This document shows, piece after piece, positions 1 through 8,358 of a stretch of 64,000 nt of DNA. The translations under genes were made by a program, and so were the position numbers. Each line of letters begins with the position of its first letter. Positions within the stretch are counted from its first letter, which is position 1. A model generated the notes under the pieces. It had not been told where the DNA came from and ran no database searches. It saw only the letters and a list, made by a program, of their open reading frames with translations. The DNA comes from Clostridia bacterium (GTDB taxonomy: Bacteria; Bacillota; Clostridia; Peptostreptococcales; JAAYPU01), in contig JADQBM010000041.1 in assembly GCA_016278615.1 (NCBI GenBank), forward strand, positions 6,630 to 70,629, in the 5' to 3' direction.

Positions 1-97
1 GAATGTCCCCGACTGTTTGAGGAATGTCCCCGACTGTTTGAGGAATGTCCCCGACTGTTTGAGGAATGTCCCCGACAGATTGAGGAATGTCCCCATG
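1..97. repeat. 21-bp tandem repeat array
   Basis: Direct tandem copies of a 21-bp unit beginning GAATGTCCCCGAC run from the left edge. There are three identical copies, one variant copy (64-84) and a partial fifth. The array may extend beyond the window. There are no spacers, so it is not a CRISPR. A related GGGGACATTCCTC string in the other orientation occurs near 13665, so the core is dispersed. An open reading frame through it only translates the repeat and is not a gene. Confidence 0.85.
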
Positions 98-136
98 GAA
101 AAGGCAGGTGATTTTTATTCACCTGCCTTTGATATA
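98..136. terminator. Hairpin terminator downstream of the stress-protein gene
   Basis: AAAGGCAGGTG and CACCTGCCTTT form an 11-bp stem around an AT-rich loop, with A/T-rich flanks. It lies just beyond the stop of the minus-strand universal stress protein gene and is a plausible terminator for it. Confidence 0.6.
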
Positions 137-163
137 TGTATCCCTAAGGAATTAAACACTATA

Positions 164-619
164 TTATTGTATCACCAATATTGGCTTCGTTGTGAGATGT
201 AAAACCTTGTTGGTTACGCTTCCAAGATAGAGTCTTTGCTTAAGAGAACCCATACCATTAGAACCCATTATAATAATATCAAGATCATTGTCGTTTGCAT
301 AATCCGCTATTGCTCTGGCTATATTTCCTGTGGGTTCATTCACCATAACTGTTTCAACTTGATTTGGCATATCGCTGAAAGTTTTCTTGGATTCTTCCAA
401 CAATTTATTTGATTTCTCTTGTGCCTCCTCCATTAACTCAGGCCAATCCAACACAGCTTCTATACTTGCATAGCGCAAATTTGCAACAGTGGATTCCATA
501 TTCATAATATTTAACAAAATCACTTGGCTATCATCAAATGCTCCAGCAAATTCTTTTGCCTTCATTAATGCTCTTTCAGAATATTCGGAGCCGTCAATAG
601 GAACTAAGATTTTTTTCAA
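164..619 (-). CDS. Universal stress protein (UspA family)
   Basis: Single-domain cytoplasmic UspA protein of 151 aa, the usual family length. The N-terminus has the first beta strand followed by DGSEYSERAL (residues 9-18). The C-terminal MGSNGMGSLKQRLYLGSVT (about 118-136) is close to the ATP-binding G-2X-G-9X-G(S/T) signature, with one extra residue in the second gap, so an ATP-binding type is likely. The family helps cells survive stress, but the individual role cannot be told from sequence. The start is ATG with a GGAGGAG-like site upstream. It stands alone between a terminator and the potassium channel gene. Confidence 0.9.
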   Translation of the reverse strand: MKKILVPIDGSEYSERALMKAKEFAGAFDDSQVILLNIMNMESTVANLRYASIEAVLDWPELMEEAQEKSNKLLEESKKTFSDMPNQVETVMVNEPTGNIARAIADYANDNDLDIIIMGSNGMGSLKQRLYLGSVTNKVLHLTTKPILVIQ

Positions 620-727
620 AGATATCTCCTCCTCATTTTTTATTTTTATTTACCCACTTTTAGTATTAACAAAACATTTATAATTTAATTTTACTTCTAA
701 TATATAGACTGTCAACGGGAATGAAGC

Positions 728-1498
728 TTATCTTTTATGAACAATGTAATCAATATATCTATTCACTTCTTCAATTTCACTTTTTTCTAAATAAGAGACA
801 TCAATTTTTTCTTTAGATTCTGTTTTGGGTTTCTTTTTTTTGTGTATGAAGTATGCCGTTATTGTCCCAATATAAATCCCTATTAATGTTGTGCCCATTA
901 TCATAACGATTGATGCAATAATGCGTCCTGATGTGGTTAATGGAACAATATCTCCATATCCTACTGCTATTGCAGTTACAATACTCCACCATAATGCATC
1001 TCCAAAACTATCAACGATAGGATTGTTCTCTACACAAAAAAAGCCTACTGCACCTAAAATGATCGTTGCAAATGTCAGTAAAATAATATAAACATAGCCA
1101 TTTGTTTTGAAAAAAATACTGAGTTTCCATTTGAGTTTATTTGCAAAAGCAAATAGTCTTATAAGCTTAATAATTCTAAATGCTTCCGTTGTCTGAAAGA
1201 ATCTTACAACGCCAATAAATCTAAAAGCCCTAAATAAAGAATTAAAAGGAATAATTGCGATTAAATCAAATATATGTTTTCTTATATATAATTTTTTATT
1301 GTCTGCTAAATACAGCCTTGAAAAATAATCTATTGCGAGAATGGCTAATATAACATTCTCCATAAGTAATAATTGAGGGGATGCCATAATTGAAACCTTA
1401 CCTATTAAATCCAAAAAGGCGAGGGTTACTGCCAAAAGAACTAAAATAGCAATACATATTTCATAGGCCGTTCTAATTTTTTTTATATTTTTTATCAT
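728..1498 (-). CDS. Voltage-gated-type potassium channel
   Basis: 256-aa integral membrane protein with the layout of a six-TM K+ channel subunit. Hydrophobic segments lie near 15-35 and 45-65. A basic S4-like stretch (RAFRFIGVVRFF, then IIKLIRLFAF) follows, and then two TM segments flank a pore loop with the selectivity filter AVGYGD near residue 180. The C-terminus is short, charged and lysine-rich, with no RCK/TrkA-N domain. It probably forms a tetrameric K+ channel in the plasma membrane. The gene is monocistronic as far as can be seen. Confidence 0.88.
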   Translation of the reverse strand: MIKNIKKIRTAYEICIAILVLLAVTLAFLDLIGKVSIMASPQLLLMENVILAILAIDYFSRLYLADNKKLYIRKHIFDLIAIIPFNSLFRAFRFIGVVRFFQTTEAFRIIKLIRLFAFANKLKWKLSIFFKTNGYVYIILLTFATIILGAVGFFCVENNPIVDSFGDALWWSIVTAIAVGYGDIVPLTTSGRIIASIVMIMGTTLIGIYIGTITAYFIHKKKKPKTESKEKIDVSYLEKSEIEEVNRYIDYIVHKR

Positions 1499-1575
1499 TT
1501 TGCAGTTGTTGAGCGAACCTCCTTTGCATTATAAGAAAATGGATCATACACGCTTATAATGAAATATTTTCTTCA

Positions 1576-2529
1576 TTATTTATTATGTCCAATTTTCTTT
1601 AAATCCATCTCCTCCAAAGCCAGTTCTGTTGCTGAATAAGGATCCATATCCTTTGTCATTACTTTCTCAACAAGGCGGTTCATTTTTTTTTCATTTTCTG
1701 ACGAATCAAAAATACTGTCAATGACTTTCTGATAAATTAAATCCATGACTTCGTGTTTTAAATTTTGGGCCCTTCTTTTTTGAAGATTTCTAGTTTGTTG
1801 CAAGTAGTTTTTGTGCTCTTTTACAATCTCAAGTAATTTATCTATGTTTTTATTCTCAATAGCTACAATCTTTTCTACAGGTGGCCGCCAATCAAGGTTG
1901 CCATAATCCAACATCATTTCTATTTCAAGCTTAGTCCTTTGAGCACCCTCTCTGTCCGCCTTATTTATGACGAAAATATCTCCAATTTCCATAACACCTG
2001 CTTTCAAAGCTTGAATGTCATCCCCCGACCCAGGCATTAGCACCATCACTGTGGTATCTACATTTCTGACAATATCAATTTCAGATTGACCGACGCCTAC
2101 CGTTTCTATGAAAATATAATCTACCTCATATATTTCCAATATTCTAACAGCAGTTTTCACTGCCTTTGTCAGCCCTCCCAGATGCCCTCTCGTAGCCATG
2201 CTTCTAATAAAAACCCCTGGGTCTGTGCTTAAGTCATTCATTCTTATTCTGTCTCCCAAGATAGCGCCCCCCGTAAATGGGCTTGTGGGATCAACAAGGA
2301 TAATCCCTACAGATTTGCCTTCTTTTCTTAATGCCTTTACCAGCTTATCCGTTAGGGTACTTTTCCCCGTTCCTGGTGGGCCTGTAATTCCAATCACATG
2401 AGCATGTCCCGTTTTATAGTAAAGTTTCTTAATAACTTCAATCACTTTCGGATCATGGCTTTCAGCCATGGTTATGAGCCTTGCAACTGCTCTCTTATCC
2501 TTATTTAATAATCTCTCAATTAAATCCAT
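1576..2529 (-). CDS. meaB: MeaB/ArgK-type P-loop GTPase, mutase chaperone
   Basis: G3E-type GTPase that in characterised members guards and reloads cobalamin-dependent acyl-CoA mutases. Visible motifs are Walker A GPPGTGKST, the switch region DPTSPFTGGAILGDRIRM, ETVGVGQSEIDI, and NKAD for guanine recognition. I chose the ATG at 2529 (317 aa, MDLIERLL...) over an upstream ATG. The family starts there, and GAGGTG sits at normal spacing. It then begins 5 bases after the stop of the upstream cobalamin-binding domain gene, so the two are co-transcribed. Confidence 0.92.
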   Translation of the reverse strand: MDLIERLLNKDKRAVARLITMAESHDPKVIEVIKKLYYKTGHAHVIGITGPPGTGKSTLTDKLVKALRKEGKSVGIILVDPTSPFTGGAILGDRIRMNDLSTDPGVFIRSMATRGHLGGLTKAVKTAVRILEIYEVDYIFIETVGVGQSEIDIVRNVDTTVMVLMPGSGDDIQALKAGVMEIGDIFVINKADREGAQRTKLEIEMMLDYGNLDWRPPVEKIVAIENKNIDKLLEIVKEHKNYLQQTRNLQKRRAQNLKHEVMDLIYQKVIDSIFDSSENEKKMNRLVEKVMTKDMDPYSATELALEEMDLKKIGHNK

Positions 2530-2534
2530 ATATT

Positions 2535-2939
2535 TCACCTCAAGACATGACGACAATTTTCTTTAATATACTCAATGGCAATGGATGTTGGCGTTCCTGA
2601 TGTAAAAATTTCTGAAATGCCTTGTTCTTTCAAACGAGGAATATCTTCATTTGGGATAACGCCACCACCGATAACTAGCATATCTTCTATTTCCTCTTCT
2701 TTTAGCAAGCGAACTACTCTGGGTAGCAAAGTATTATGTGCCCCAGATAATATGCTTATGGCCAGAACATCTACATCTTCTTGAATGGCAGCATTAACTA
2801 TTTGTTCAGGCGTCTGTCTCAATCCCGTATATATCACTTCCATACCGGCATCTCTAAAGGCTCTCGCCATTACCTTTGCCCCTCTATCATGTCCATCCAG
2901 CCCTGGCTTTGCAACTAACACTCGAATAGGTCTATCCAT
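2535..2939 (-). CDS. Methylmalonyl-CoA mutase-type cobalamin-binding subunit
   Basis: Stand-alone B12-binding domain of about 134 aa, matching the C-terminal domain of methylmalonyl-CoA and related mutases. The DGHDRG motif (DxHxxG, lower axial His) is near residue 14. SILSGAHN and VIGGGVIP follow, as in the Rossmann-like B12 fold. I place the start at ATG 2939, six bases after GAGGTG; an in-frame ATG (2942) and GTG (2948) lie just upstream. It is operonic with meaB. No large mutase subunit is encoded nearby in this window, so the partner must be elsewhere, and the acyl-CoA substrate is unknown. Confidence 0.85.
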   Translation of the reverse strand: MDRPIRVLVAKPGLDGHDRGAKVMARAFRDAGMEVIYTGLRQTPEQIVNAAIQEDVDVLAISILSGAHNTLLPRVVRLLKEEEIEDMLVIGGGVIPNEDIPRLKEQGISEIFTSGTPTSIAIEYIKENCRHVLR

Positions 2940-2959
2940 CATTTTCACCTCACAATCAA

Positions 2960-3270
2960 TAAATTAAAATTAAGAGTTAAGAGTTAAGAATTAAGAATTA
3001 ATGTAAATTTTGCCCCAGGCTAAATTATCCTTAAATCATAAATCCTAAATCCTAAATCTTGAAGCCCTAGCTCAAATCTTTGATTTGATGTGCAGGTCTC
3101 ATACAAGTGGAACTTTCTAATCTATGATTAGTTAAAGTTGCCATTCGCTCCGTGGAAACTCTCCAATCTTTGAAGCCCTAGTCAGAATCTATGATTCTGA
3201 GACAGGTCTCATACAGAAATTCTAAAATCTTTGATTTTCTAGAATTTTTCAGTTGATTGGTTAAGAGTTT
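2960..3270. repeat. Structured intergenic repeat region
   Basis: About 300 bases without a gene. It starts with short tandem words (AATTAAGAGTTAAGAGTTAAG, 2969-2998, and TCCTAAATCCTAAATC near 3045). Two diverged copies of a unit containing TGAAGCCCTAG...CAGGTCTCATACA follow (about 3059-3110 and 3170-3220). Each has small inverted repeats inside, for example CAAATCTTTGATTTG, CAGAATCTATGATTCTG and AGAAATTCTAAAATC...TTCTAGAATT. No coding potential is evident. Confidence 0.6.
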
Positions 3271-3287
3271 TTCAGTTAAATCCTAAA

Positions 3288-3335
3288 TTTGAATCTGAAT
3301 CCATACTACTTAAGTAGTATGGATTCAGATTCAAA
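3288..3335. repeat. 48-bp perfect palindrome
   Basis: The 24-base left half (3288-3311, beginning TTTGAATCTGAATCC) is the exact reverse complement of the right half (3312-3335), centred on CTTAAG with no spacer. It lies about 75 bases upstream of the arginase-family gene. It could extrude as a cruciform, act as a double-strand hairpin terminator or an operator, or be a palindromic mobile repeat. No T-run follows it. Confidence 0.9.
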
Positions 3336-3408
3336 CTACTACCAGGGTGTGTTTCAATATTCATAAAATTCAGTTAAGATACTTAAAACAAGTAAAGGAG
3401 GTTTAAAT

Positions 3409-4299
3409 ATGAGTGTATATTGGGCAGAGTTAGCGGCAGATGATTTTAAAAAAGCAGATGTAATTATTAAAGGTATTCCTTTTGATGGTGCAGCAAGCGT
3501 AGGAAAAGGGGCATGTCAAGCCCCGGATAAGTTAAGACAATTATCAAAAGTGCTACCGGCTGTTAGCGAAGAAGGTATCGTATTTAAAAACAAGTTTTTT
3601 GTTAAAGATGAAGGGGATTTTGAAGTTGATTTAAACTGGGAGAGATACTATCAATTTATAGAAGAAGAGACAGGAAAGTTATTAAAGCATAATAAATTCT
3701 GTCTGTTTTTAGGTGGAGATCATTCAACCACAATCCCCTTAGAAATTGCTTTCTTAAATCATTATGCAGGTAAAAAGGTAGGGGTTATTCATTTTGATTC
3801 TCACAGTGACATTTTAGATGAATACGAAGGACACAAGTGGTCTCATGCATGTACCCAAAGAAGAGCCATAGAAAATGAAAACCTTAAGGATGACGGATTG
3901 TCATTGATAGGCATTCGTTCATGGGAATCAGATGAAATTGAGTACTTAGCAGAACATCCTGAAATCAAAGTGATTCCAGCGGCTAAGGTCTATGAAAAAG
4001 GCATTGCATATGTCATGGAACAGTTAAAAGAAAGATATCAGGATTTTGATGCAATATACCTCTCAATAGACATTGATGTATTAGACCCGGCTTATGCACC
4101 AGGAACCGGCACACCAGAATGCGGGGGGCTCACCACAAGAGAAATGATGCAAATGATAAAGTTTATGATAAAAGAATTACCTATTAAGGCCATGGATATT
4201 GTAGAAGTATCCCCAGCGCTAGATTCATCAGATATTACATCTTGGGCAGCATTAAAAATGATATATGAAGCGTTTGGCCAGCTGTATTTAAAAAAATAA
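3409..4299 (+). CDS. Arginase/agmatinase-family ureohydrolase
   Basis: 296-aa binuclear manganese hydrolase of the ureohydrolase superfamily. Metal ligands are visible: GGDHS (His105), DSHSD (Asp130, His132, Asp134; the usual DAHxD with Ser for Ala) and SIDIDVLDP (Asp221, Asp223), followed by APGTGTPECGG. The last motif and the length fit agmatinase-type members, but arginase, guanidinobutyrase or formimidoylglutamase activity cannot be excluded. AAAGGAGG precedes the ATG. An NhaC-type antiporter follows 40 bases downstream in the same direction, so an operon is likely. Confidence 0.88.
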   Translation: MSVYWAELAADDFKKADVIIKGIPFDGAASVGKGACQAPDKLRQLSKVLPAVSEEGIVFKNKFFVKDEGDFEVDLNWERYYQFIEEETGKLLKHNKFCLFLGGDHSTTIPLEIAFLNHYAGKKVGVIHFDSHSDILDEYEGHKWSHACTQRRAIENENLKDDGLSLIGIRSWESDEIEYLAEHPEIKVIPAAKVYEKGIAYVMEQLKERYQDFDAIYLSIDIDVLDPAYAPGTGTPECGGLTTREMMQMIKFMIKELPIKAMDIVEVSPALDSSDITSWAALKMIYEAFGQLYLKK

Positions 4300-4339
4300 G
4301 GGGTGGGATTAGAGAAAATAATTTTAAGGAGGATTTATG

Positions 4340-5719
4340 ATGGACGGAGCTTACGGAATCTTATCAATTTTACCTTTGATTATTATGTTAGGACTCGTAA
4401 TATGGACAAAAAGAATATTTGAGTCAATATTAGTTGCAATTGGTTTTGCTTTAATCATCCAATATGGCTTCAGTGTCGATGTTATATATGCATTCGAAGA
4501 AAAACTTTACGGCATGCTGGCAAGTGAAGTATACCCATGGATTTTAATTATTTTAATACTATTTGGTGCTTTAATTAAACTATTAGTTGAATCTGGTGGT
4601 ACTTTAGGATTTGCTAAATATGCTAAAAAAGTTGTTAAATCTGGGAAAAGCAGTCTCATAGTCACTTGGTTTTTAGGAATTTTAATATTTGTTGATGATT
4701 ATTTAAACAACTTAACCATTGGTGCTGCCATGAGAGGGATAACCGATGAACATAAGGTGCCAAGAGAAATGACAGCTATGGCCATCAATGCAACAGGTGC
4801 TCCAGTATGTGTATTAATACCTTTCTCAACTTGGGCAGTATTTATTTATGGATTATTGCTGGAAGTTGGTGTAGCTGAGGGTGGACTTATAACGGAATAT
4901 TCAAAACTGATACCTTTTATTTTCTTTGCAATTGTTATGGTAGGTATGGTGCCACTTATGGCATTAGGTATTATTCCTAAATTTGGACCTTTGAAAAAAG
5001 CTTATGAAAGAGTTGAAAAAACTGGGAGCACTTTCCCAGAGGAGTTAACGGACACAATCGGTGTTGAATTTGCTGAAACTCAAGCAAGAATAAAAGAAAA
5101 AGGCGAGCCAAAGTTATACGACTTTTTAATTCCTATATTGGCTGTTATTTTACTTGTCATAACAACTGAAGAGATCATGTATGGGTTATTCCTTGCATTG
5201 GCAATATGTTTTGTACTTTATATTCCAAGAAAAAAAATGAAGGTTAGCGAATTCTTCGACAATTTCTTTGAAGGAGCAAAAGATATGCTATTCATAGCTA
5301 TTTTTGTTATGATGGCATTTATATTTGTAGAAGTCGTAGAAGAACTTGGTTTATCTGAGTATGTGATCACTACAGTAGAACCGTACTTAAACGGAGCTTT
5401 TCTTCCAGTATTAGCCTTTATAATAGTTGCCGTATTAGCTTTCTTTGGAATAGATTTTTGGGGCATCATGATATTAATGTTCCCAATCGTAGCCCCATTG
5501 GCACAAGCTTCAGATGTAAATGTTTATTTAGCATTAGGAGCCGTTGTTTCAGGGGCTGTATTTGGTGGTATGTCATGCTTCTTCTCAGAGCAAATGTTAA
5601 TGAGCTCAACATCCTGTCAAATCAGGCCTACTGATCAAGCAGTTTGTCTGTTACCTTATGCTTTAGTCGCTTGTGTTGTAACTGCTATATTGTATCTAAT
5701 ATTTGGTTTTATACTTTAA
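4340..5719 (+). CDS. NhaC-family Na+/H+ antiporter-like transporter
   Basis: About 459 aa with 11-12 hydrophobic segments. FVDDYLNNLTIGAAMRGITD and GAPVCVLIPFSTWAVF match the conserved core of the NhaC/IT-superfamily antiporters. Members exchange Na+ for H+ or for an organic solute. Here the coupling to an arginase-family gene leaves open a role in amino-acid or product exchange. Two adjacent ATGs exist (4337 and 4340). AAGGAGG ends at 4332, which favours the second. A strong hairpin with a T-run ends the transcript. Confidence 0.85.
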   Translation: MDGAYGILSILPLIIMLGLVIWTKRIFESILVAIGFALIIQYGFSVDVIYAFEEKLYGMLASEVYPWILIILILFGALIKLLVESGGTLGFAKYAKKVVKSGKSSLIVTWFLGILIFVDDYLNNLTIGAAMRGITDEHKVPREMTAMAINATGAPVCVLIPFSTWAVFIYGLLLEVGVAEGGLITEYSKLIPFIFFAIVMVGMVPLMALGIIPKFGPLKKAYERVEKTGSTFPEELTDTIGVEFAETQARIKEKGEPKLYDFLIPILAVILLVITTEEIMYGLFLALAICFVLYIPRKKMKVSEFFDNFFEGAKDMLFIAIFVMMAFIFVEVVEELGLSEYVITTVEPYLNGAFLPVLAFIIVAVLAFFGIDFWGIMILMFPIVAPLAQASDVNVYLALGAVVSGAVFGGMSCFFSEQMLMSSTSCQIRPTDQAVCLLPYALVACVVTAILYLIFGFIL

Positions 5720-5736
5720 TACTTAAACTCATTTCT

Positions 5737-5768
5737 GAGATAGCCTGTATATGGCTATCTCTTTTTTT
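5737..5768 (+). terminator. Rho-independent terminator
   Basis: GAGATAGCC and GGCTATCTC pair in a 9-bp stem followed by a run of seven T. It lies 18 bases after the antiporter stop and closes the arginase-antiporter unit. Confidence 0.85.
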
Positions 5769-5868
5769 GCAGATAAGATGAAATGACGCGGTTGCAATTG
5801 AAAAGGATTCGTTTTAAAATGAGATAACGAATTATTTAACCAGAAGGGGATAAAAAGGAGAAAAAGCG

Positions 5869-7044
5869 ATGCTCGTATGGATTGAGAATGGTGAAGTTTA
5901 TGCACCGGAGTATTTGGGGAAACAAGACATATTGATAGCGGGGAATAAGATTGAATGCATTTCAAAAAATATTGACATTCAAATTGATGAGAGTCTGATA
6001 AAAAGGATCAACGCAGAAGGGAAAATCGTTGTGCCTGGGTTTATAGATTCTCATGTACATATCATTGGAGGCGGTGGCGAAGGCGGGTTTAAGACCCGAA
6101 CACCTGAAATACAGTTATCGGAGCTGACGCGTTATGGGATTACTACTGTAATAGGGTGCTTAGGAACAGATGGAACTACAAGAGGCTTAGCCAGTTTGTT
6201 AGCTAAAGCAAGGGCATTAGAGGAAGAGGGCATTACGGCCTATATTTATACAGGCTCATATGAGGTGCCTTGCGTTACCTTAACTGGGAACATAAGAGAA
6301 GATATAATACTCATTGACAAGGTCATAGGAGCTGGCGAAATTGCTATTTCAGATATAAGGTCCTCACAACCCACTTCAGATGAAATCAAAAGAATTGTTG
6401 CCGATGCAAGGACAGGGGGCATTTTATCTGGCAAATCAGGAATTACCCTATTTCATTTGGGTGATGGAAAAAGAGCCATTGACTTTTTAAAAGACATACG
6501 AGACCATACAGAAATACCGGTGACACAAATGATTCCAACCCATGCTAATAGAAATCAAGAACTATTTAAGGAAATCATAGAGTATGGGAAACAAGGCGGT
6601 CTTGCAGATTTCACCACCACAACAACGGAACAGTATTTAGAAGAAGGGGAAACCAAGTGCAGCATTGCTTTAAAAATTATGTTAAAAGCCGGTGTTCCTA
6701 TAGAAAACATTACTTTTAGTTCAGATGGACAAGGGAGTCTTTCTCTTTATGACAAAGAAGGCAATTATATAGGCTGTGATATAGGAAAACCTGCAACCTT
6801 ATTTGCTGAAGTCAAAGATGCCATTATGGAGGAAGGCATACCCCTTGAAGAGGCCATTAAAGTCATAACATCCAACCCCGCAGACATATTAAAACTGCCA
6901 CACAAAGGATATCTAAGAAAAGACTACGATGCCGACTTGGTGATTATGGACAAAAATAAACTTGAAGTGGAAACAGTCATTGCAAAAGGGGTTGTGATGG
7001 TTGAAGGGAAAGAAGTATTGGTAAAGGGTTTTTTTGAGAAATAG
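5869..7044 (+). CDS. iadA: Isoaspartyl (beta-aspartyl) dipeptidase
   Basis: 391-aa zinc-dependent amidohydrolase-superfamily enzyme that splits beta-Asp-X dipeptides arising from protein ageing or cyanophycin breakdown. The N-terminal metal motif is DSHVHIIGGGGEGG (about 61-74), then GITTVIGCLGTDG. IPTHANRN and SSDGQGSL supply later metal and catalytic residues. The length matches the family. AAAGGAG precedes the ATG. A separate upstream terminator indicates its own transcription unit. Its proximity to an arginase-family gene would suit use of beta-Asp-Arg, but that is inference. Confidence 0.92.
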   Translation: MLVWIENGEVYAPEYLGKQDILIAGNKIECISKNIDIQIDESLIKRINAEGKIVVPGFIDSHVHIIGGGGEGGFKTRTPEIQLSELTRYGITTVIGCLGTDGTTRGLASLLAKARALEEEGITAYIYTGSYEVPCVTLTGNIREDIILIDKVIGAGEIAISDIRSSQPTSDEIKRIVADARTGGILSGKSGITLFHLGDGKRAIDFLKDIRDHTEIPVTQMIPTHANRNQELFKEIIEYGKQGGLADFTTTTTEQYLEEGETKCSIALKIMLKAGVPIENITFSSDGQGSLSLYDKEGNYIGCDIGKPATLFAEVKDAIMEEGIPLEEAIKVITSNPADILKLPHKGYLRKDYDADLVIMDKNKLEVETVIAKGVVMVEGKEVLVKGFFEK

Positions 7045-7104
7045 ACATATTAGAAAAAATTTCTATTGATTTATAACAGATTTCGTTTATAATAGTAATG
7101 TAGT

Positions 7105-7180
7105 GGGCGATTAACTCAGCTGGTAGAGTGCCATCTCGACAAGGTGGAAGTCGTTGGTTCGAGCCCAATATTGCCCACCA
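7105..7180 (+). tRNA. tRNA-Val (anticodon GAC)
   Basis: A full cloverleaf can be drawn. The acceptor GGGCGAT pairs with ATTGCCC, the anticodon stem is CCATC/GGTGG, the T arm is GTTGG-TTCGAGC-CCAAT, and CCA is encoded at the 3' end. The anticodon loop reads TCGACAA, giving GAC for valine. Position 33 is C instead of the nearly universal T, which is unusual. The identity rests on the anticodon. Confidence 0.88.
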
Positions 7181-7273
7181 TTATTCTTCAATTTAGAAAT
7201 AAGAATGAATAATGAATAATTAAGGATAAAATTTTGCGAAAGCAAAATTTTTGCATCTAAGCTCAAATATTTT

Positions 7274-7349
7274 GGGGCATTAGCTCAGTGGATAGAGTCG
7301 CTGACTTCGAATCAGTTGGTCGGGAGTTCGAATCTCTCATGCCTCGCCA
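7274..7349 (+). tRNA. tRNA-Arg (anticodon TCG)
   Basis: The acceptor GGGGCAT pairs with ATGCCTC, the anticodon stem is GCTGA/TCAGT with loop CTTCGAA (anticodon TCG), the T arm is GGGAG-TTCGAAT-CTCTC, and CCA is encoded. Its 3' half from the anticodon loop onward is repeated at 13496-13542 and partly at 13743-13765 and 15660-15705. It has therefore served repeatedly as an integration target and is the left attachment site of the neighbouring element. Confidence 0.95.
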
Positions 7350-7350
7350 A
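7304..7350 (+). repeat. attL: 3' end of tRNA-Arg
   Basis: The segment ACTTCGAATCAGTTGG through GCCAA within tRNA-Arg is shared with attR at 13496-13542, apart from two changes in the T stem. It is the inferred recombination core of the element. Confidence 0.85.
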
Positions 7351-7354
7351 ATAA

Positions 7355-7392
7355 GAAAAACCTTGCAATTACTAAGTTGCAGGGTTTTTTCT
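7355..7392 (+). terminator. Terminator after tRNA-Arg
   Basis: AAAAACCTTGCAA and TTGCAGGGTTTTT pair (one G-T) with a T-run. It ends tRNA transcription and, being inside the left end of the inserted element, was probably brought in by it. Confidence 0.8.
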
Positions 7393-7430
7393 TTACTGCT
7401 AATTATTCAAAAACTTGTGAGGTTAAACAC

Positions 7431-8357
7431 TCACTTTTTCATGAACCTATCCATGTTAGAAACGTTGGATTTACTGATGATGACCTGATTTGCAAGGTGT
7501 AAATATCTTCGAGTAGTATTAGTATCACTATGACCTAAAATGGTCATCAATTTAAATAAATCGACCGTGCCATATTGCTGATAAGAATTGATACAATAAT
7601 TGGTTGCAAAGTTATGGCGAAGCTTATGAGGACTTATATTTAACCCAGTTTTTTTATTAATACGATAGAATATCATCTTTACTGAATCCATGGTCACACG
7701 GTCTCGATACTGGTTAATAAATAAGATGTCAGCATCTTTATTTGGTAAAGGACGAAGGTTAATATATCTCATAAGATATTTTTTAGTATAATAACCGATA
7801 GGCACTAATCGTTCTTTATCGCCTTTGCCATGTACTTTAATGAAGTTGTTTCGGAAGTCTATATCAGAATAATTTATTTGTATAACTTCATTTAGCCGTA
7901 ATCCAGAATCAAGAAAGAGAGCAATTATTGAACGGTTGCGAAATTGTAGCCATGTACGACTTCCAATAGTATCGAAAATATCGTTTATTTCATCATTACT
8001 ATATATCTTCACAAGCTTCTTAGACTGTTTAGGAAGCTTCACTTTTTTCTTAATATTAGATACAAAATCTTCATCTTCAAGATAGGAAATAAAGACTTTT
8101 AAATCCCTTAGATATGTACCTATAGAAGCCTTACTCAATTTAGTATCATATTTAATAAAATTGCTTTCTTTTATCTTATTAAACAAATGAGTTGAGTAAT
8201 CGTTTACTACAGAGATATTTAGATCCCCAGTATCAATATCACCAATAAAATTAATAAATCTGTTAACATTACGGTCATAGTTTTCAATAGTTTTTTCGCT
8301 AAGACCTTTAAGTTTACATTGACCGATAAACATATCTAAACATTTAGAGAGAACCAT
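7431..8357 (-). CDS. Tyrosine site-specific recombinase (integrase)
   Basis: 308-aa XerC/phage-type integrase. An N-terminal SAM-like core-binding domain (about 1-100) is followed by the catalytic domain with the full set of residues: Arg154 (SGLRLNEV), Lys178 (HGKGDKER), His244 and Arg247 (HKLRH), His276 (GHSDTNTT) and nucleophile Tyr285 (RRYLH). It should integrate and excise the element at the tRNA-Arg 3' end, which lies about 80 bases beyond its stop. It starts one base after the stop of the upstream rep gene, indicating translational coupling. Confidence 0.95.
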   Translation of the reverse strand: MVLSKCLDMFIGQCKLKGLSEKTIENYDRNVNRFINFIGDIDTGDLNISVVNDYSTHLFNKIKESNFIKYDTKLSKASIGTYLRDLKVFISYLEDEDFVSNIKKKVKLPKQSKKLVKIYSNDEINDIFDTIGSRTWLQFRNRSIIALFLDSGLRLNEVIQINYSDIDFRNNFIKVHGKGDKERLVPIGYYTKKYLMRYINLRPLPNKDADILFINQYRDRVTMDSVKMIFYRINKKTGLNISPHKLRHNFATNYCINSYQQYGTVDLFKLMTILGHSDTNTTRRYLHLANQVIISKSNVSNMDRFMKK

Positions 8358-8358
8358 A

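Noticed and set aside
1-97. CRISPR array from regularly spaced repeats
   Set aside because: Copies are directly adjacent with no unique spacers, and no cas genes are visible.
17-202. Protein-coding ORF over the left repeats
   Set aside because: It only translates the 21-bp repeat and the terminator, with no ribosome site.
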